From the NCBI GenBank assembly GCA_963678205.1, contig OY782760.1:992001-1056000 (forward strand): a stretch of DNA of 64,000 nt, given 5' to 3'. Within the stretch, counting starts at the first letter, position 1. Every line of letters begins with the position of its first letter. The DNA is from G963556115 sp963678205. GTDB taxonomy: Bacteria; Planctomycetota; SZUA-567. A program made the position numbers and the translations under genes. The notes beneath the pieces are model-generated. The model was not told the origin of the DNA, did no database searches, and worked only from the letters and a program-made list of their open reading frames with translations. Positions 52,664-61,496 of this stretch are shown here, one piece after another.

Positions 52664-53821
52664 ATGATACCTGTAAATGAGCCGCTTTTAGATGGAAATG
52701 AGAAAGAGTATCTAGCGGAGTGTATTAATACTGGCTGGATTTCATCTGAAGGGCCTTTTGTTTCAAGGTTTGAAGAAGAGTTTGCAAAGTATTGTGATAG
52801 AGCTTATGGGGTTGCTGTATGTAATGGTACTGCTGCTCTTGAGGTTGCATTGTATGGCGCTGGTATTAGGCCTGGGCAGAAAGTTATTATGCCTGCTTTT
52901 ACTATTGCTTCTTGCGCAATTGCTGCAATCAGGATAGGAGCGATTCCTTTACTTGTAGATTGTAGGACAGATAACTGGTGTATGGATGTACAGCAGGCAG
53001 TTAAGATAATTGAAAAAGATCAGGATGATGTTACTGCTATAATGCCAGTGCATATATATGGGCATCCGGTTGAAATGGATCCGATTCTAGAGGCTGCGGA
53101 TAAATATAAACTTAAAATTATTGAAGATGGTGCTGAGGTTCATGGCGCAGAGTATCGTTCTGAGTATCTAAGGAATGGTCATGAAAAGCCAGTATGGAAA
53201 AAATGTGGTTCGTTTGGTTTGGTATCAAGTTTTTCATTCTATCCAAATAAAATAATTACTACTGGTGAGGGAGGGATGATTGTTACTGATGATCATGAAG
53301 TATATGAAAGAGCTAAGTCATATCGAAATCTTTGCTTTGGAAGTGTAGAGCGTTTCAGGCATGAGGATATGGGGTATAATTTTAGAATGTCAAATCTTCA
53401 AGCCGCTGTAGGTGTAGCTCAACTTGAGAGAATTGATGCTCATGTTCAGAAGAAATTACAAATTGCTTCCTGGTATAAAGATAGGTTGCAAGATATTGCT
53501 GGGGTAAGAATGCAGCCAGTAGAAGATTGGGCAAAACCTGTATACTGGATGATTGCAATTGAACTGGACAAGTCCCTTGGTATGACTGCAGAAGATGTTA
53601 TGCAGGGGCTAAAAGAGAAAAAGATCGGGACTAGACCATTCTTTATGGGACTTCATTCTCAACCAGCATTCAAATATCTTGTAGAATCACCGGATGGCGG
53701 ATGCCCAAATGCAGATCATGCATATAAGTTTGGTCTCTATCTTCCATCAGGCCTAGCACTCAAAGAGGCCGAGGTAGATACAGTTTGTAGGGAATTAAAA
53801 GAAGTATTAGTAAAGGTATAA
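52664..53821 (+). CDS. DegT/DnrJ/EryC1/StrS aminotransferase, perosamine-synthase-like, 385 aa
   Basis: A PLP-dependent sugar nucleotide aminotransferase. MIPVNEPLL and GWISSEGPFV at the start are characteristic of GDP-perosamine synthases; NGTAALEVALYG, EDGAEVHGAEY (Asp contacting the PLP nitrogen) and SFSFYPNKIITTGEGG with the PLP Lys near 198 follow. If it uses GDP-4-keto-6-deoxymannose from Gmd (38518) it would make GDP-perosamine; this pathway link is an inference. It sits with the cupin and glycosyltransferase genes. AAAGGA precedes the ATG. Confidence 0.88.
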   Translation: MIPVNEPLLDGNEKEYLAECINTGWISSEGPFVSRFEEEFAKYCDRAYGVAVCNGTAALEVALYGAGIRPGQKVIMPAFTIASCAIAAIRIGAIPLLVDCRTDNWCMDVQQAVKIIEKDQDDVTAIMPVHIYGHPVEMDPILEAADKYKLKIIEDGAEVHGAEYRSEYLRNGHEKPVWKKCGSFGLVSSFSFYPNKIITTGEGGMIVTDDHEVYERAKSYRNLCFGSVERFRHEDMGYNFRMSNLQAAVGVAQLERIDAHVQKKLQIASWYKDRLQDIAGVRMQPVEDWAKPVYWMIAIELDKSLGMTAEDVMQGLKEKKIGTRPFFMGLHSQPAFKYLVESPDGGCPNADHAYKFGLYLPSGLALKEAEVDTVCRELKEVLVKV

Positions 53822-53828
53822 TTTAAGA

Positions 53829-54545
53829 ATGAAAAAACCGAAAATCTCTTTTATTCTCGCAACATATAACGAAAAAGAGACAATTGTTGCTCTCGTGGAA
53901 AGAGTACTTAGAGTTCTGAGCGAAGATCTGGAGATTATAGTTGTTGACGACAGCTCTCCTGATGGCACAGCTGATCTTGTCAGAGGGATAGGTGACTCTC
54001 GTGTGGTTGTGGTGGAGCGTAAATGTGGACGTGGGTTAGCTTCTGCATATATGAGAGGTATAATTGAGAGTCGTGGTGATGTGCTTTGCTGGATGGACGC
54101 AGATGGTTGTATGCCAGTTGAAATGGTGCCTGAAATGATCTCGCGGTTGAATGATGTCGATGCTGTTGTGGGCTCTCGCTTTGTAAAAGGTGGTAAAGAT
54201 GATAGAGATTTTGGGCGTGTATTTACCAGTAAGCTGATAACTGGCTTTGCCACTTTAGTGCTAGGTTGTAAAACCAAGGATATTGACAGCGGATTTATGG
54301 TAATGAAGCGTGAATGCCTTGATGGTGCGCTTTTCTCTCCTACTGGGTATGGAGAGTACTTTATTGAGTTGGTAGCCAATATTGAACGTAAAGGTTATAA
54401 GATTGAAGAGATGGGGTATGTCTTTAGAGATCGTGATGAGAATGAGGGGGAAAGTAAATCGTTTAGTAACTGGTTTAAATTTTTCTTTCTCGGATGTAAG
54501 TATGGGTTGAGAGTTTTACGTTGTAAGATCTGGCCTTTAAATTAA
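53829..54545 (+). CDS. Glycosyltransferase family 2, dolichol-phosphate-mannose-synthase-like, 238 aa
   Basis: A GT-A fold transferase with FILATYNEKETI at the start, VVDDSSPDGTADL near residue 39, WMDADGCMPVE (the metal-binding DxD) near 87 and DIDSGFMVMKRE (acceptor region). No membrane segments beyond a weakly hydrophobic C-terminus, so it lacks the polyisoprenyl-anchoring extension seen in longer GT2 proteins. Probably transfers a sugar to a polyprenyl phosphate or glycan. It overlaps the end region of the aminotransferase unit with eight bases between genes. Confidence 0.88.
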   Translation: MKKPKISFILATYNEKETIVALVERVLRVLSEDLEIIVVDDSSPDGTADLVRGIGDSRVVVVERKCGRGLASAYMRGIIESRGDVLCWMDADGCMPVEMVPEMISRLNDVDAVVGSRFVKGGKDDRDFGRVFTSKLITGFATLVLGCKTKDIDSGFMVMKRECLDGALFSPTGYGEYFIELVANIERKGYKIEEMGYVFRDRDENEGESKSFSNWFKFFFLGCKYGLRVLRCKIWPLN

Positions 54546-54597
54546 TTTGATAGTAGGTATAGTAAAATGGTATTAACCATGAAAGGGTTGCAGCTAA

Positions 54598-54990
54598 ATG
54601 AGTATAGATGTAAGTGATACTGAAGATATCTGCCTTGAGAGGGCAAAAATAATTGCTCGAGTATGTTATGATAAAAGGATTGAAGATATCAGACTTTTAG
54701 ACTTGCGTACAATGTGTCCATATGCCGATTTTTTTGTAGTTGGGACTGGTAGGAATTCTCCTCAGATTAGAGGTGTGCTCAAAGATATTCAGAAAGAAAT
54801 GTCTAAGCAGAAATATAAACTTATAAATGAAGCCGGACGTGGTGGTGACGAATGGGCTCTTATAGACTATGGCGATATTATTGCTCATATTTTCAGTAGT
54901 GAAGCAAGAGAGTATTATCAGATTGAAGAATTATGGTCTGATGCCCCTGAAATTGATTTTCTTGAAGGCTATGTAAAAGCGGAAGAATAA
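54598..54990 (+). CDS. rsfS: Ribosomal silencing factor RsfS, 130 aa
   Basis: Binds L14 of the large ribosomal subunit and blocks subunit joining under starvation. The Iojap-family features are present: DIRLLDLRTMCPYADFFVV near residue 35, GTGRNSPQIRGV, GDEWALIDYGDIIAHIF and YYQIEELW. Length is normal. AAAGGG precedes the ATG at about 12 bases. A terminator follows at 55015. Confidence 0.95.
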   Translation: MSIDVSDTEDICLERAKIIARVCYDKRIEDIRLLDLRTMCPYADFFVVGTGRNSPQIRGVLKDIQKEMSKQKYKLINEAGRGGDEWALIDYGDIIAHIFSSEAREYYQIEELWSDAPEIDFLEGYVKAEE

Positions 54991-55014
54991 TTTTACTTGT
55001 AGTAAATGTAATAT

Positions 55015-55049
55015 GAAAGTACGGGCATAGAAGTCCGTACTTTCTTTTT
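55015..55049 (+). terminator. Terminator after rsfS
   Basis: GAAAGTACGG pairs with CCGTACTTTC around a ten-base loop, followed by five Ts. Confidence 0.85.
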
Positions 55050-55513
55050 GAGTTATTCTTGCTTTCGAGGATAATTGAGAATTGTAAGATGAATATACAA
55101 TGAATTAGTTTTATCTTTTGGGTTAATTGATATAAAACAAATATATTTTCGTATACCTGTGTTATTAAATTTTTACCATGCAGTGTCTACGCCCAAAATA
55201 ATTTATTGTAATCACAAGTAATAGCGGCAAAGAGGAAGTTTAGCAGTAGAGGAAAAGAATTTGTTGGGGCACTAATTGTGGTTGATAGGTGTGCAAGGAA
55301 CAGGGAGTTAGATAAGTAATCAAAATCTGCAAATACCACAAATAATTCGTACACATGGTCATCTAGGTGATGTCGTAATTATTAATAATTATGTTCGAAT
55401 GGTAAGGAGTTTAGCTTAGTAATATTTATAAGTTTTTATTCAAGTCAATAATGTATAAATGCCGATATAACCTGTAAGTATTGTTATACAAATTAATATA
55501 GGATAGGTTGAAT
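55050..55513. other. Intergenic region without a recognisable gene
   Basis: About 460 bases. A short plus-strand frame near 55320-55419 ends in TAG and reads like coding sequence (IIRTHGHLGDVVIINN) but is too short and has no start, so I only note it. Nothing else seen. Confidence 0.4.
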
Positions 55514-56362
55514 ATGTCGGCATTAGATAGACTTGCTAAGATGTTATTTATTCTTGCGTGTACTCTGGCAGTGATAGTTTTATTGACCGGATGCTCCCAG
55601 GTGGATAGTAAAAAAGCCAAAGATGATGCAGCGAAAAGAGCTGAACTTGAAAAAGAGAATGCAGCTTATAAACAGGAAAAAGAAACAGCTAAAAAGCGCC
55701 AGATGCTTGTTGCTCAGGCAAAAGCAAATCAAAATGCGAAAAAAGCTGTTCGACTTATGGTAAAGGGTAAGCCAATTGATGTGCCAGCACCTGAGCTTGA
55801 GAATATTAATAGATATGCTGCGGCGCTTGAAGAAAACCTTCTGAGACGATATAACAATACACCAGGGTTCGCTGGTAAGGTTGCAAGGGTAAGGTTGCTT
55901 GCAGATCATGAGCCAGAGTTTTCTATGGATAGAAAAAAAATAAGGATGGAATGGTCGCAGGTTGTATTTGATCACTGGGGTAAAAGGATCTCAGAGCTTG
56001 AAGAAGAGTACTATGTAGTTGTCTTCGGTGATGGTAAGCCTCTAATGCAGCGAACAAGGCCATCTATTACTATAGGACTGAATAACGAGAGTGGTTATTC
56101 CGAGTTTTCTAGAGTAAGAGGAGGTGACTTGTCAAAAATGGAGTATGTGGCTGATCCTACAATGTTTGATAAGCCTACCAGCAGCAGTGATAGTTTACTC
56201 GATGATAATTTGAATAGTAGGGATTCACTAAATATACCGTATAAACAATTTGATATTGACCCGCTTGAGCCACATAATGCTCCGTTAAAAGAGAAAAAGA
56301 ATATTCCGGTGATCCAGCCTGCTGCTGAAGATTTGCAAGCGGTGGTTGTATTGACCAAATAA
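55514..56362 (+). CDS. Probable lipoprotein of unknown function, 282 aa
   Basis: The signal sequence ends in LLTGC, a typical lipobox, so the mature protein starts at a lipidated Cys about residue 27. A Lys/Glu/Ala-rich helical segment (about 30-75) follows, likely a coiled coil, then a mixed beta-alpha domain (EFSMDRKKIRMEWSQVVFDH) and a Ser/Asp-rich low-complexity C-terminus. Start at ATG 55514, six bases after AGG. An in-frame TTG lies at 55508. The family is not recognised. Convergent with the CDF transporter gene, with a shared terminator. Confidence 0.8.
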   Translation: MSALDRLAKMLFILACTLAVIVLLTGCSQVDSKKAKDDAAKRAELEKENAAYKQEKETAKKRQMLVAQAKANQNAKKAVRLMVKGKPIDVPAPELENINRYAAALEENLLRRYNNTPGFAGKVARVRLLADHEPEFSMDRKKIRMEWSQVVFDHWGKRISELEEEYYVVVFGDGKPLMQRTRPSITIGLNNESGYSEFSRVRGGDLSKMEYVADPTMFDKPTSSSDSLLDDNLNSRDSLNIPYKQFDIDPLEPHNAPLKEKKNIPVIQPAAEDLQAVVVLTK

Positions 56363-56379
56363 ATTTTAAATGTATTATT

Positions 56380-56416
56380 AAAGTGCAGCCATGATAAAAT
56401 AGCTGCACTTTTTTTA
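56380..56416. terminator. Terminator shared by the lipoprotein and CDF genes
   Basis: AAAGTGCAGC and GCTGCACTTT around a 12-base loop, followed by Ts; its right end touches the CDF stop codon at 56414. Confidence 0.75.
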
Positions 56417-57295
56417 TTCATGTCCGTGTGGCTCTACATGAATTAATGTGCTGGTTATTTCCGGAATTTTGGAAATGATTTTTTTATGAAGTGCTCTAGT
56501 CAGTTCATGCGACTCATATACGCTCATTTCAGGATTTACATCCATATGCATATCAACAAAAATCTCTCCACCAAGTTTTCTGCACCTCACTGAGTGGGCG
56601 TTTATTATATTTTCCATTTCTGCTGCAATTTCACGTATTTTTGCATTTAATTCAGGGTCTGGTGTAGCTTCAATAATTTCAAAAATGGAAGGTTTGGCAA
56701 GCAGCCATGTAGCCCTTAGCAGCATTATTGTTACAAGAATTGCGGCAATTTCATCATAATAATGAAATCTAGGGTAAACAAATTCTCCAATAACAGCAAC
56801 TGCTACAGGAATAGAACTAAGGGCATCGCTTCTATGGTGCCATGCATTAGTTGCCAGAGCAGATGAGCCTATTACCTTTCCTTTTGTAAATGTCCATCTG
56901 AATAAGATCTCTTTGAGAATTATTGATACAATAGCTACATAAAATATATTCCACTCTGGAGTAGGAGCAGATGTCCCAGATAAAATAGAGAAAATAGCTC
57001 TCCATCCGATACCAGTACCTACAAATCCTAGAATACCAGCGATGAAAAGGTTTACTAGTGTTTCGTATCTGCCGTGTCCATAGGGGTGGGTTTTGTCTGG
57101 TGGGGCACTCCAGTAGTGTACGCCTATCCAGATAGCAGCGTCTGTTGCCAAGTCACTCAAACTATGAATGCCGTCAGCTACCAGTGACATTGAGTTTGAG
57201 CCTAAACCGATAACTATCTTTATAATAGTGAGAAACAGATTAACTATTGCTCCAACAATAGTTACTCTTCTCACATCTTTAAGTTGACTTGCCAT
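56414..57295 (-). CDS. Cation diffusion facilitator (CDF) family transporter, 293 aa
   Basis: A zinc/iron/manganese exporter of the CDF family: six membrane helices in about residues 10-205, metal-site segments ADGIHSLSDL (helix 2) and HHRSDALSS (helix 5), and a cytoplasmic C-terminal domain with HSVRCRKLGGEIFVDMHMDV. The start ATG 57295 has GGAG five bases ahead; an in-frame TTG at 57322 would overlap the previous gene. Metal specificity is not deducible. Transcribed with the metallophosphoesterase gene 16 bases upstream. Confidence 0.9.
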   Translation of the reverse strand: MASQLKDVRRVTIVGAIVNLFLTIIKIVIGLGSNSMSLVADGIHSLSDLATDAAIWIGVHYWSAPPDKTHPYGHGRYETLVNLFIAGILGFVGTGIGWRAIFSILSGTSAPTPEWNIFYVAIVSIILKEILFRWTFTKGKVIGSSALATNAWHHRSDALSSIPVAVAVIGEFVYPRFHYYDEIAAILVTIMLLRATWLLAKPSIFEIIEATPDPELNAKIREIAAEMENIINAHSVRCRKLGGEIFVDMHMDVNPEMSVYESHELTRALHKKIISKIPEITSTLIHVEPHGHE

Positions 57296-57311
57296 CTCTA
57301 CTCCATTACTG

Positions 57312-58094
57312 TTAGCGGCCAAGTTTTAATCTTAATCCGGACTGATCGTCAAGCACTGGGTGTGATGAAATTTTAGATATTGTTGTTTCAATGTCATATT
57401 CGACTCTGCGCCACTGAACATGCCCGCTTCTAAGTACAGCGTAGCATGAGCGACTATCGTAGTCTCTTGGTTGTCCGACACTTCCAACATTGATTATAGC
57501 TTTTTTTTCTGTTAAATTATATTTTAGGTCAGGAAGATCCTCAATCATTACAAAAGAGTCGTTATTATCTTCGATAATACCTGGGAAGTGTGTATGACCA
57601 ACAAAAGCGTAATGACCAGTCATTGCTGCGAAAATACTGTCAAGTTTGAAAGGATCCATCTCTGGATCAGAAGGTAGTACATACTCGGTAATGGGTTGTC
57701 TAGGAGAACCATGCATGAATTCATATTTTCCAAGCTCATATAGTGGAACAAGTGAGTTCAAAAAACGCCACCGTCTTATGATGTTTTCATCTGGGTCTGT
57801 ATATGACTTTGGATTCATAATACTTCGTACATAATCAACTGCATTCTTTGCAATATAGTTAAAGCCTTCTGCGCAGTTTAGTACAGCATAATCGTGATTT
57901 CCGCAGATATTTATGGTGGCGTGAATTTGCAAGATATCTATACATGCTTCAGGGTCTGCGCCGTATCCGACGCAGTCCCCAAGGTTTATAATGGTCTCAA
58001 TATCTTGAGAGCGGATATCGTTGAGAACCGCCGTTAGTGCTTCAAGATTGCCGTGTACATCTGAAATTATTGCAATTGGTTTTGCTTCACTCAT
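57312..58094 (-). CDS. Metallophosphoesterase, YfcE-type, about 260 aa
   Basis: Calcineurin-like phosphoesterase with all five motifs: ISDVHGN, INLGDCVGYGADP, ICGNHDYAV, GHYAFVGHTHF, and a C-terminal INVGSVGQPRD. In family members these bind two metal ions and hydrolyse phosphodiesters or phosphomonoesters; substrate unknown. Two in-frame starts (58106 and 58094) exist; I chose 58094 because it gives the usual short N-terminus, but the ribosome-site evidence is not decisive. Confidence 0.88.
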   Translation of the reverse strand: MSEAKPIAIISDVHGNLEALTAVLNDIRSQDIETIINLGDCVGYGADPEACIDILQIHATINICGNHDYAVLNCAEGFNYIAKNAVDYVRSIMNPKSYTDPDENIIRRWRFLNSLVPLYELGKYEFMHGSPRQPITEYVLPSDPEMDPFKLDSIFAAMTGHYAFVGHTHFPGIIEDNNDSFVMIEDLPDLKYNLTEKKAIINVGSVGQPRDYDSRSCYAVLRSGHVQWRRVEYDIETTISKISSHPVLDDQSGLRLKLGR

Positions 58095-58177
58095 TAAAAT
58101 AAACATCCTGAAAGTAGATTATTTCGAAATAATTTATAAAGAATTCGTGATAACTTCAGATGATTACCGGTAATTTT

Positions 58178-58396
58178 TTAGACTGCAACAACTTCTGTTA
58201 TCTCAGGAATAGCTTCTTTGATGCGAACCTCTACGCCCTGTTTGAGAGTGATTGCTGCATGAGGACAGCCACTACAAGCTCCCTGTAGACGTACCTTTAC
58301 AACTGTTCCTTCAAGTCCGATAAACTCAATGTCACCGCCGTCAGCCTGAAGCGCTGGACGAATTTCTTCTATAACTTCCCTTACTTTTTCTTCCAT
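58178..58396 (-). CDS. NifU-like Fe-S scaffold domain protein, 72 aa
   Basis: A free-standing NifU C-terminal domain: LQADGGDIEFIGLEG and CSGCPHAAITLKQGVE, where the CxxC pair binds an iron-sulfur cluster for delivery to client proteins. The start ATG 58396 has AGGAG seven bases before it; longer starts to 58417 lack that support. Transcribed leftwards, about 84 bases before the metallophosphoesterase gene. Confidence 0.93.
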   Translation of the reverse strand: MEEKVREVIEEIRPALQADGGDIEFIGLEGTVVKVRLQGACSGCPHAAITLKQGVEVRIKEAIPEITEVVAV

Positions 58397-58470
58397 TTTT
58401 TGGACTCCTTGTTTCAAAAAAATTAATTATAATTTCAATATTACGTAAATTTTTTGCCTTTTTGTTTAAA

Positions 58471-58665
58471 TTATACCTCTATTGTATCTGTCTCTTTAAG
58501 AGGATTTCTAGTCGTTAAAGGGTTAACAAACCGGCAAAAAGTTGTGGCCTCACAATATAACATGTTATTGCAAGCAGCTATATCCTTCTTTCGAGCTGTA
58601 ACTTCTAACAGAACATCTACAGTTTTCTCTTTTTCTGTACAGAACATCTTTTCTTGTACAATCAT
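58471..58665 (-). CDS. Small Cys-rich protein of unknown function, 64 aa
   Basis: Short protein with Cys residues near 9, 32, 38 and 44 and a closing CRFVNPLTTRNPLKET segment. A strong ribosome site (AGGGGGAA) lies about eight bases before the ATG. It is co-directional with and 74 bases upstream of the NifU-like gene, so a shared transcript and a metal- or cluster-related role are possible. Family not recognised. Confidence 0.6.
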   Translation of the reverse strand: MIVQEKMFCTEKEKTVDVLLEVTARKKDIAACNNMLYCEATTFCRFVNPLTTRNPLKETDTIEV

Positions 58666-58833
58666 ATAATGAATTCCCCCTGTATAATTATAATATACTT
58701 GAATTATTAATCATAGTGATTTGAATAACATCCGATAATAATTGACTAATTATACATATTATGCTTAGATTCAACAATAGCAAATTTAGAATCTACTAAC
58801 ATATTGCTCGCATATTATACAGAGTGTTCTTGG

Positions 58834-60231
58834 CTACTGCTGTGGGCAAAGTTTTGAACTGTTATAATAAGTTTTTTTTACAAGATCCTCTGGATTGGGA
58901 GTTGTGTCAGATATTGCTTCAGAATCAACCATTATTATTGAATCAATCTCATCAATATTATATTCTGCTTGACCTTTAGGAAATAAACCTACTTTGATTC
59001 TATTTTCTTGAATGTCATCAAGAACACGCCCCCATAGTTGCTTGCCATTCTTTAAGTATATGATAACACTTGGGTTGCTGATATTTATCGGTTTTTCCGT
59101 AGAGTTTTTTGGGTAGTAAGTTACTATAGGCAGATTGTATTTTTTTAGTTCGGCTGGCATGTTATTGTTTTCTTGTCTGTTGCTATTTTTAGTGTAAAAA
59201 AAGGTTATTAACAGTAAGATACCAATAATCGTTACTCCACCTGAGAAATACTTCCAGAAAGGAAATTCTTTATGAATTTTTGGTGCCTGAGTTTTGTAGT
59301 GCTTGTATGGGGTGTGCTGGTGGTTTGATGATCTATATGATTGTTTTCCATTACTTAAATGATAGTTACCGGTACTATCTGAAGCTAGTTTTTCTAGTAA
59401 TGGATGTTGGCAAGCTTTGAGTAAATCCGACGCAAGTTCAGAAATATTCTGATAGCGTTTTTCTATATCTGAGATAATCATTTTATCTATTATTTTGGAT
59501 AATTCCCTGTTTATCCGCGGTATAACTTTTCTTAGGGGTGGAGGGTTGAAATTGCAATGTGCTCTGATGGTTTGCATGGCACTTCCTCGAGTGTAAGGGT
59601 TTTCTCCACATAGCATTTCGTATAGCACAACTCCTAAAGAATATATATCAGAGTGATACCCTGCTTCAAATCCTTCTATCTGTTCGGGAGAAATATAATC
59701 CGGTGTACCAAGAATAGAGCCTGCAGAAGTTAACCCAGAGTCTTCAGCTGACTTTGAAAGACCAAAATCAACAAGCACTGCTCTGCCATCAGAATTTTCA
59801 ATCATAATATTAGCAGGTTTTATGTCTCGATGTATAATACCGCTGTTATGCACTTTACGCAGACCTGCCATTATTTCAATAGTAATACGCAGAGCCTCTT
59901 TGTGAGATATTGTGTAGCTTGGATCGGTAATCATATCCCTAAGAGACCGTCCTTCAATATACTCCATCGCGAAATAATGATTGCTATCTTCCGTTCCAAC
60001 ATCATAAACATGCATTAAATTAGGATGGTTTAAAGATGCGAGTGTGCGAGCTTCTCTTTCAAAGCGCTCTATATTTTCAAGATTGCAGTCAAATTGCGAA
60101 TTTAATACTTTAATTGCTACAGTTCTACCTAATTTTGTATCTCTTGCTTTATATACAGACCCCATTCCACCACCACCAAGCTGGCATTCAAGTCTAAATT
60201 TTCCTATTGTTGAACCGGGAACAATACTCAT
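58834..60231 (-). CDS. Membrane Ser/Thr protein kinase, 465 aa
   Basis: A eukaryote-like (Hanks-type) kinase: glycine loop GGGGMGSVYKA, Lys near 38, HRDIKPANIM with the catalytic Asp near 137, DFGLSK, GTPDYISPEQ activation segment, and DIYSLGVVLYEML. A single membrane helix lies at about residues 326-346, followed by an extracytoplasmic segment of about 115 residues with ILYLKNGKQLWGRVL-like strands. Such kinases are abundant in Planctomycetota. Target proteins and signal are not known. The start is followed upstream by a 350-base gap and the next gene is divergent. Confidence 0.94.
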   Translation of the reverse strand: MSIVPGSTIGKFRLECQLGGGGMGSVYKARDTKLGRTVAIKVLNSQFDCNLENIERFEREARTLASLNHPNLMHVYDVGTEDSNHYFAMEYIEGRSLRDMITDPSYTISHKEALRITIEIMAGLRKVHNSGIIHRDIKPANIMIENSDGRAVLVDFGLSKSAEDSGLTSAGSILGTPDYISPEQIEGFEAGYHSDIYSLGVVLYEMLCGENPYTRGSAMQTIRAHCNFNPPPLRKVIPRINRELSKIIDKMIISDIEKRYQNISELASDLLKACQHPLLEKLASDSTGNYHLSNGKQSYRSSNHQHTPYKHYKTQAPKIHKEFPFWKYFSGGVTIIGILLLITFFYTKNSNRQENNNMPAELKKYNLPIVTYYPKNSTEKPINISNPSVIIYLKNGKQLWGRVLDDIQENRIKVGLFPKGQAEYNIDEIDSIIMVDSEAISDTTPNPEDLVKKTYYNSSKLCPQQ

Positions 60232-60581
60232 AATAGCTTATCCTAAGTAAAAATATTAGATCTTTAATAGGTTATATCCTTATTATATTATATCATATTA
60301 TTTTTTCAATTGTACTTGTATTTACGCTAAAATATAGAATTAAGTAAAAAGTAATTGCATTTATTTAAAATAATATAACTCCAACTTAAACCGGATTTTA
60401 TCAATATTTTCTTGACCTTTTTACAACTTCATTTATTATAAAATCTTATAAACGTATGCGAGTAAGTATTTTGCCGTTTAAAAAATGTTGGGAAATTTGT
60501 TTAAAGCGGTATTAAGATAATAATACTTGCCACTTGGGAAAAGATTTGTTTTAGTTTTATAATGATAAGGGGGTAGTACCT
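60232..60581. other. Intergenic region with the HU promoter
   Basis: Divergent spacer. TTGACC at 60412-60417 pairs with TATTAT at 60434-60439 (16 bases apart) or TATAAA at 60437, a likely promoter for the HU gene with a leader of about 130 bases. I see nothing else clear. Confidence 0.45.
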
Positions 60582-60872
60582 GTGACAAAGAATGATATGG
60601 TTCTACGAATTGCAAAAGAAATGGATATGCGTCAGACAGATATTAAACGTATTGTCCAAATGACACTTGATGGTATCGTGGATGTACTTGAAAGTGAGAG
60701 CAGGTTGGAATTGAGAAATTTTGGGGTTTTTGAAGTGCGTACTAGAAAACCTCGTAAAGCAAGAAACCCTCGTACTGGTGATGAAGTTATGGTTCCAGAG
60801 AGAAAAGTTGTAACATTCAAACCAGGTAAAATGATGGAAGAGCGTGTGCAGGGTAAGGAATCTGCTGAGTAG
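60582..60872 (+). CDS. HU/IHF-family DNA-binding protein, 96 aa
   Basis: Histone-like nucleoid protein. KNDMVLRIAKEMDMRQTDIK at the start, then ELRNFGVFEVRTRKPRKARNPRTGDEV, the DNA-wrapping arm motif. The extra tail after VVTFKPGK is short and acidic/Lys-rich. Start is GTG 60582, with AAGGGGG nine bases before it; no ATG occurs near the right position. Terminator follows. Confidence 0.95.
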   Translation: MTKNDMVLRIAKEMDMRQTDIKRIVQMTLDGIVDVLESESRLELRNFGVFEVRTRKPRKARNPRTGDEVMVPERKVVTFKPGKMMEERVQGKESAE

Positions 60873-60919
60873 TTTTTTATAGCTGCTTATGGTAAGTTAT
60901 TCTTGTTATAATTCTTTTT

Positions 60920-60949
60920 AGCCGAGTACGCTGTACTCGGCTTTATTTG
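60920..60949 (+). terminator. Terminator after HU
   Basis: AGCCGAGTAC and GTACTCGGCT around a GCT loop, followed by TTTATTTG. Confidence 0.85.
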
Positions 60950-60958
60950 TTGTAATTC

Positions 60959-60988
60959 TTGACATTTCGGTGGAAATTGATATATAAT
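60959..60988 (+). promoter_or_regulatory. Promoter of the small lipoprotein gene
   Basis: Perfect TTGACA at 60959-60964; TATATA (60981) or a perfect TATAAT (60983-60988) 16 or 18 bases later, about 35 bases before the start. Confidence 0.6.
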
Positions 60989-61023
60989 AGTAAGTATTGT
61001 ATTTTTACTATAAGGTTGCGCTA

Positions 61024-61434
61024 ATGAAAAAAAAGTTGAGTTTATTCGTTATTTTAATTTCAGTATTATTTGCTGGATGTGCTGGTGATACTAAGAAAAA
61101 ATCTGAAATGATCAAAGAGGCTTATGAAAAATATCACCCAACTTATGGTTATAGGAATAGTCTGCCAGAAAAAAATCTGGAAGTCTCTGATGAAGGAGAG
61201 AGTCTGTGGCAAAGACCACCAGAACGAGTACCTGTATATAAAACCCCTGATGGTCCAGAAACTGGAAGCTACGCGAGAGCTCCTGTTGATCAACATTATC
61301 TTGGGTATAAAGAAGGTGATGGTATAATTCTTGATAAAGAGATGTGGAATAAAACGACTAACCTGACAACGAGGGATCCTGTGGGGGAAATGCCAGATTA
61401 TTTAAGAGGGAATTATGGTTCTACAACTCATTAG
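61024..61434 (+). CDS. Small lipoprotein of unknown function, 136 aa
   Basis: The signal sequence with three Lys and a lipobox LFAGC at about residues 15-19 marks a lipoprotein. The mature part is polar with repeated Tyr and Pro (YHPTYGYRNSLPEKNLEV, RPPERVPVYK) and looks loosely folded. The start is ATG 61024, seven bases after AAGG; an in-frame ATG at 60997 is upstream of the ribosome site. Preceded by a good promoter. Family not recognised. Confidence 0.8.
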   Translation: MKKKLSLFVILISVLFAGCAGDTKKKSEMIKEAYEKYHPTYGYRNSLPEKNLEVSDEGESLWQRPPERVPVYKTPDGPETGSYARAPVDQHYLGYKEGDGIILDKEMWNKTTNLTTRDPVGEMPDYLRGNYGSTTH

Positions 61435-61496
61435 CCTTATAATAGTTCTGCTAGATTAACAATAATTCATTTTAGGATTTTTATAGAAAGATTTAC

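Noticed and set aside
53807..54379. 190-codon open frame opposite the GT2 glycosyltransferase
   Set aside because: It is entirely antisense to a well-supported family member, is Ser/Pro/Thr-rich in an arbitrary way and has no ribosome site.
55320..55419. Short coding-like stretch after rsfS
   Set aside because: Only about 30 codons, no start and no family match; noted as possible remnant only.
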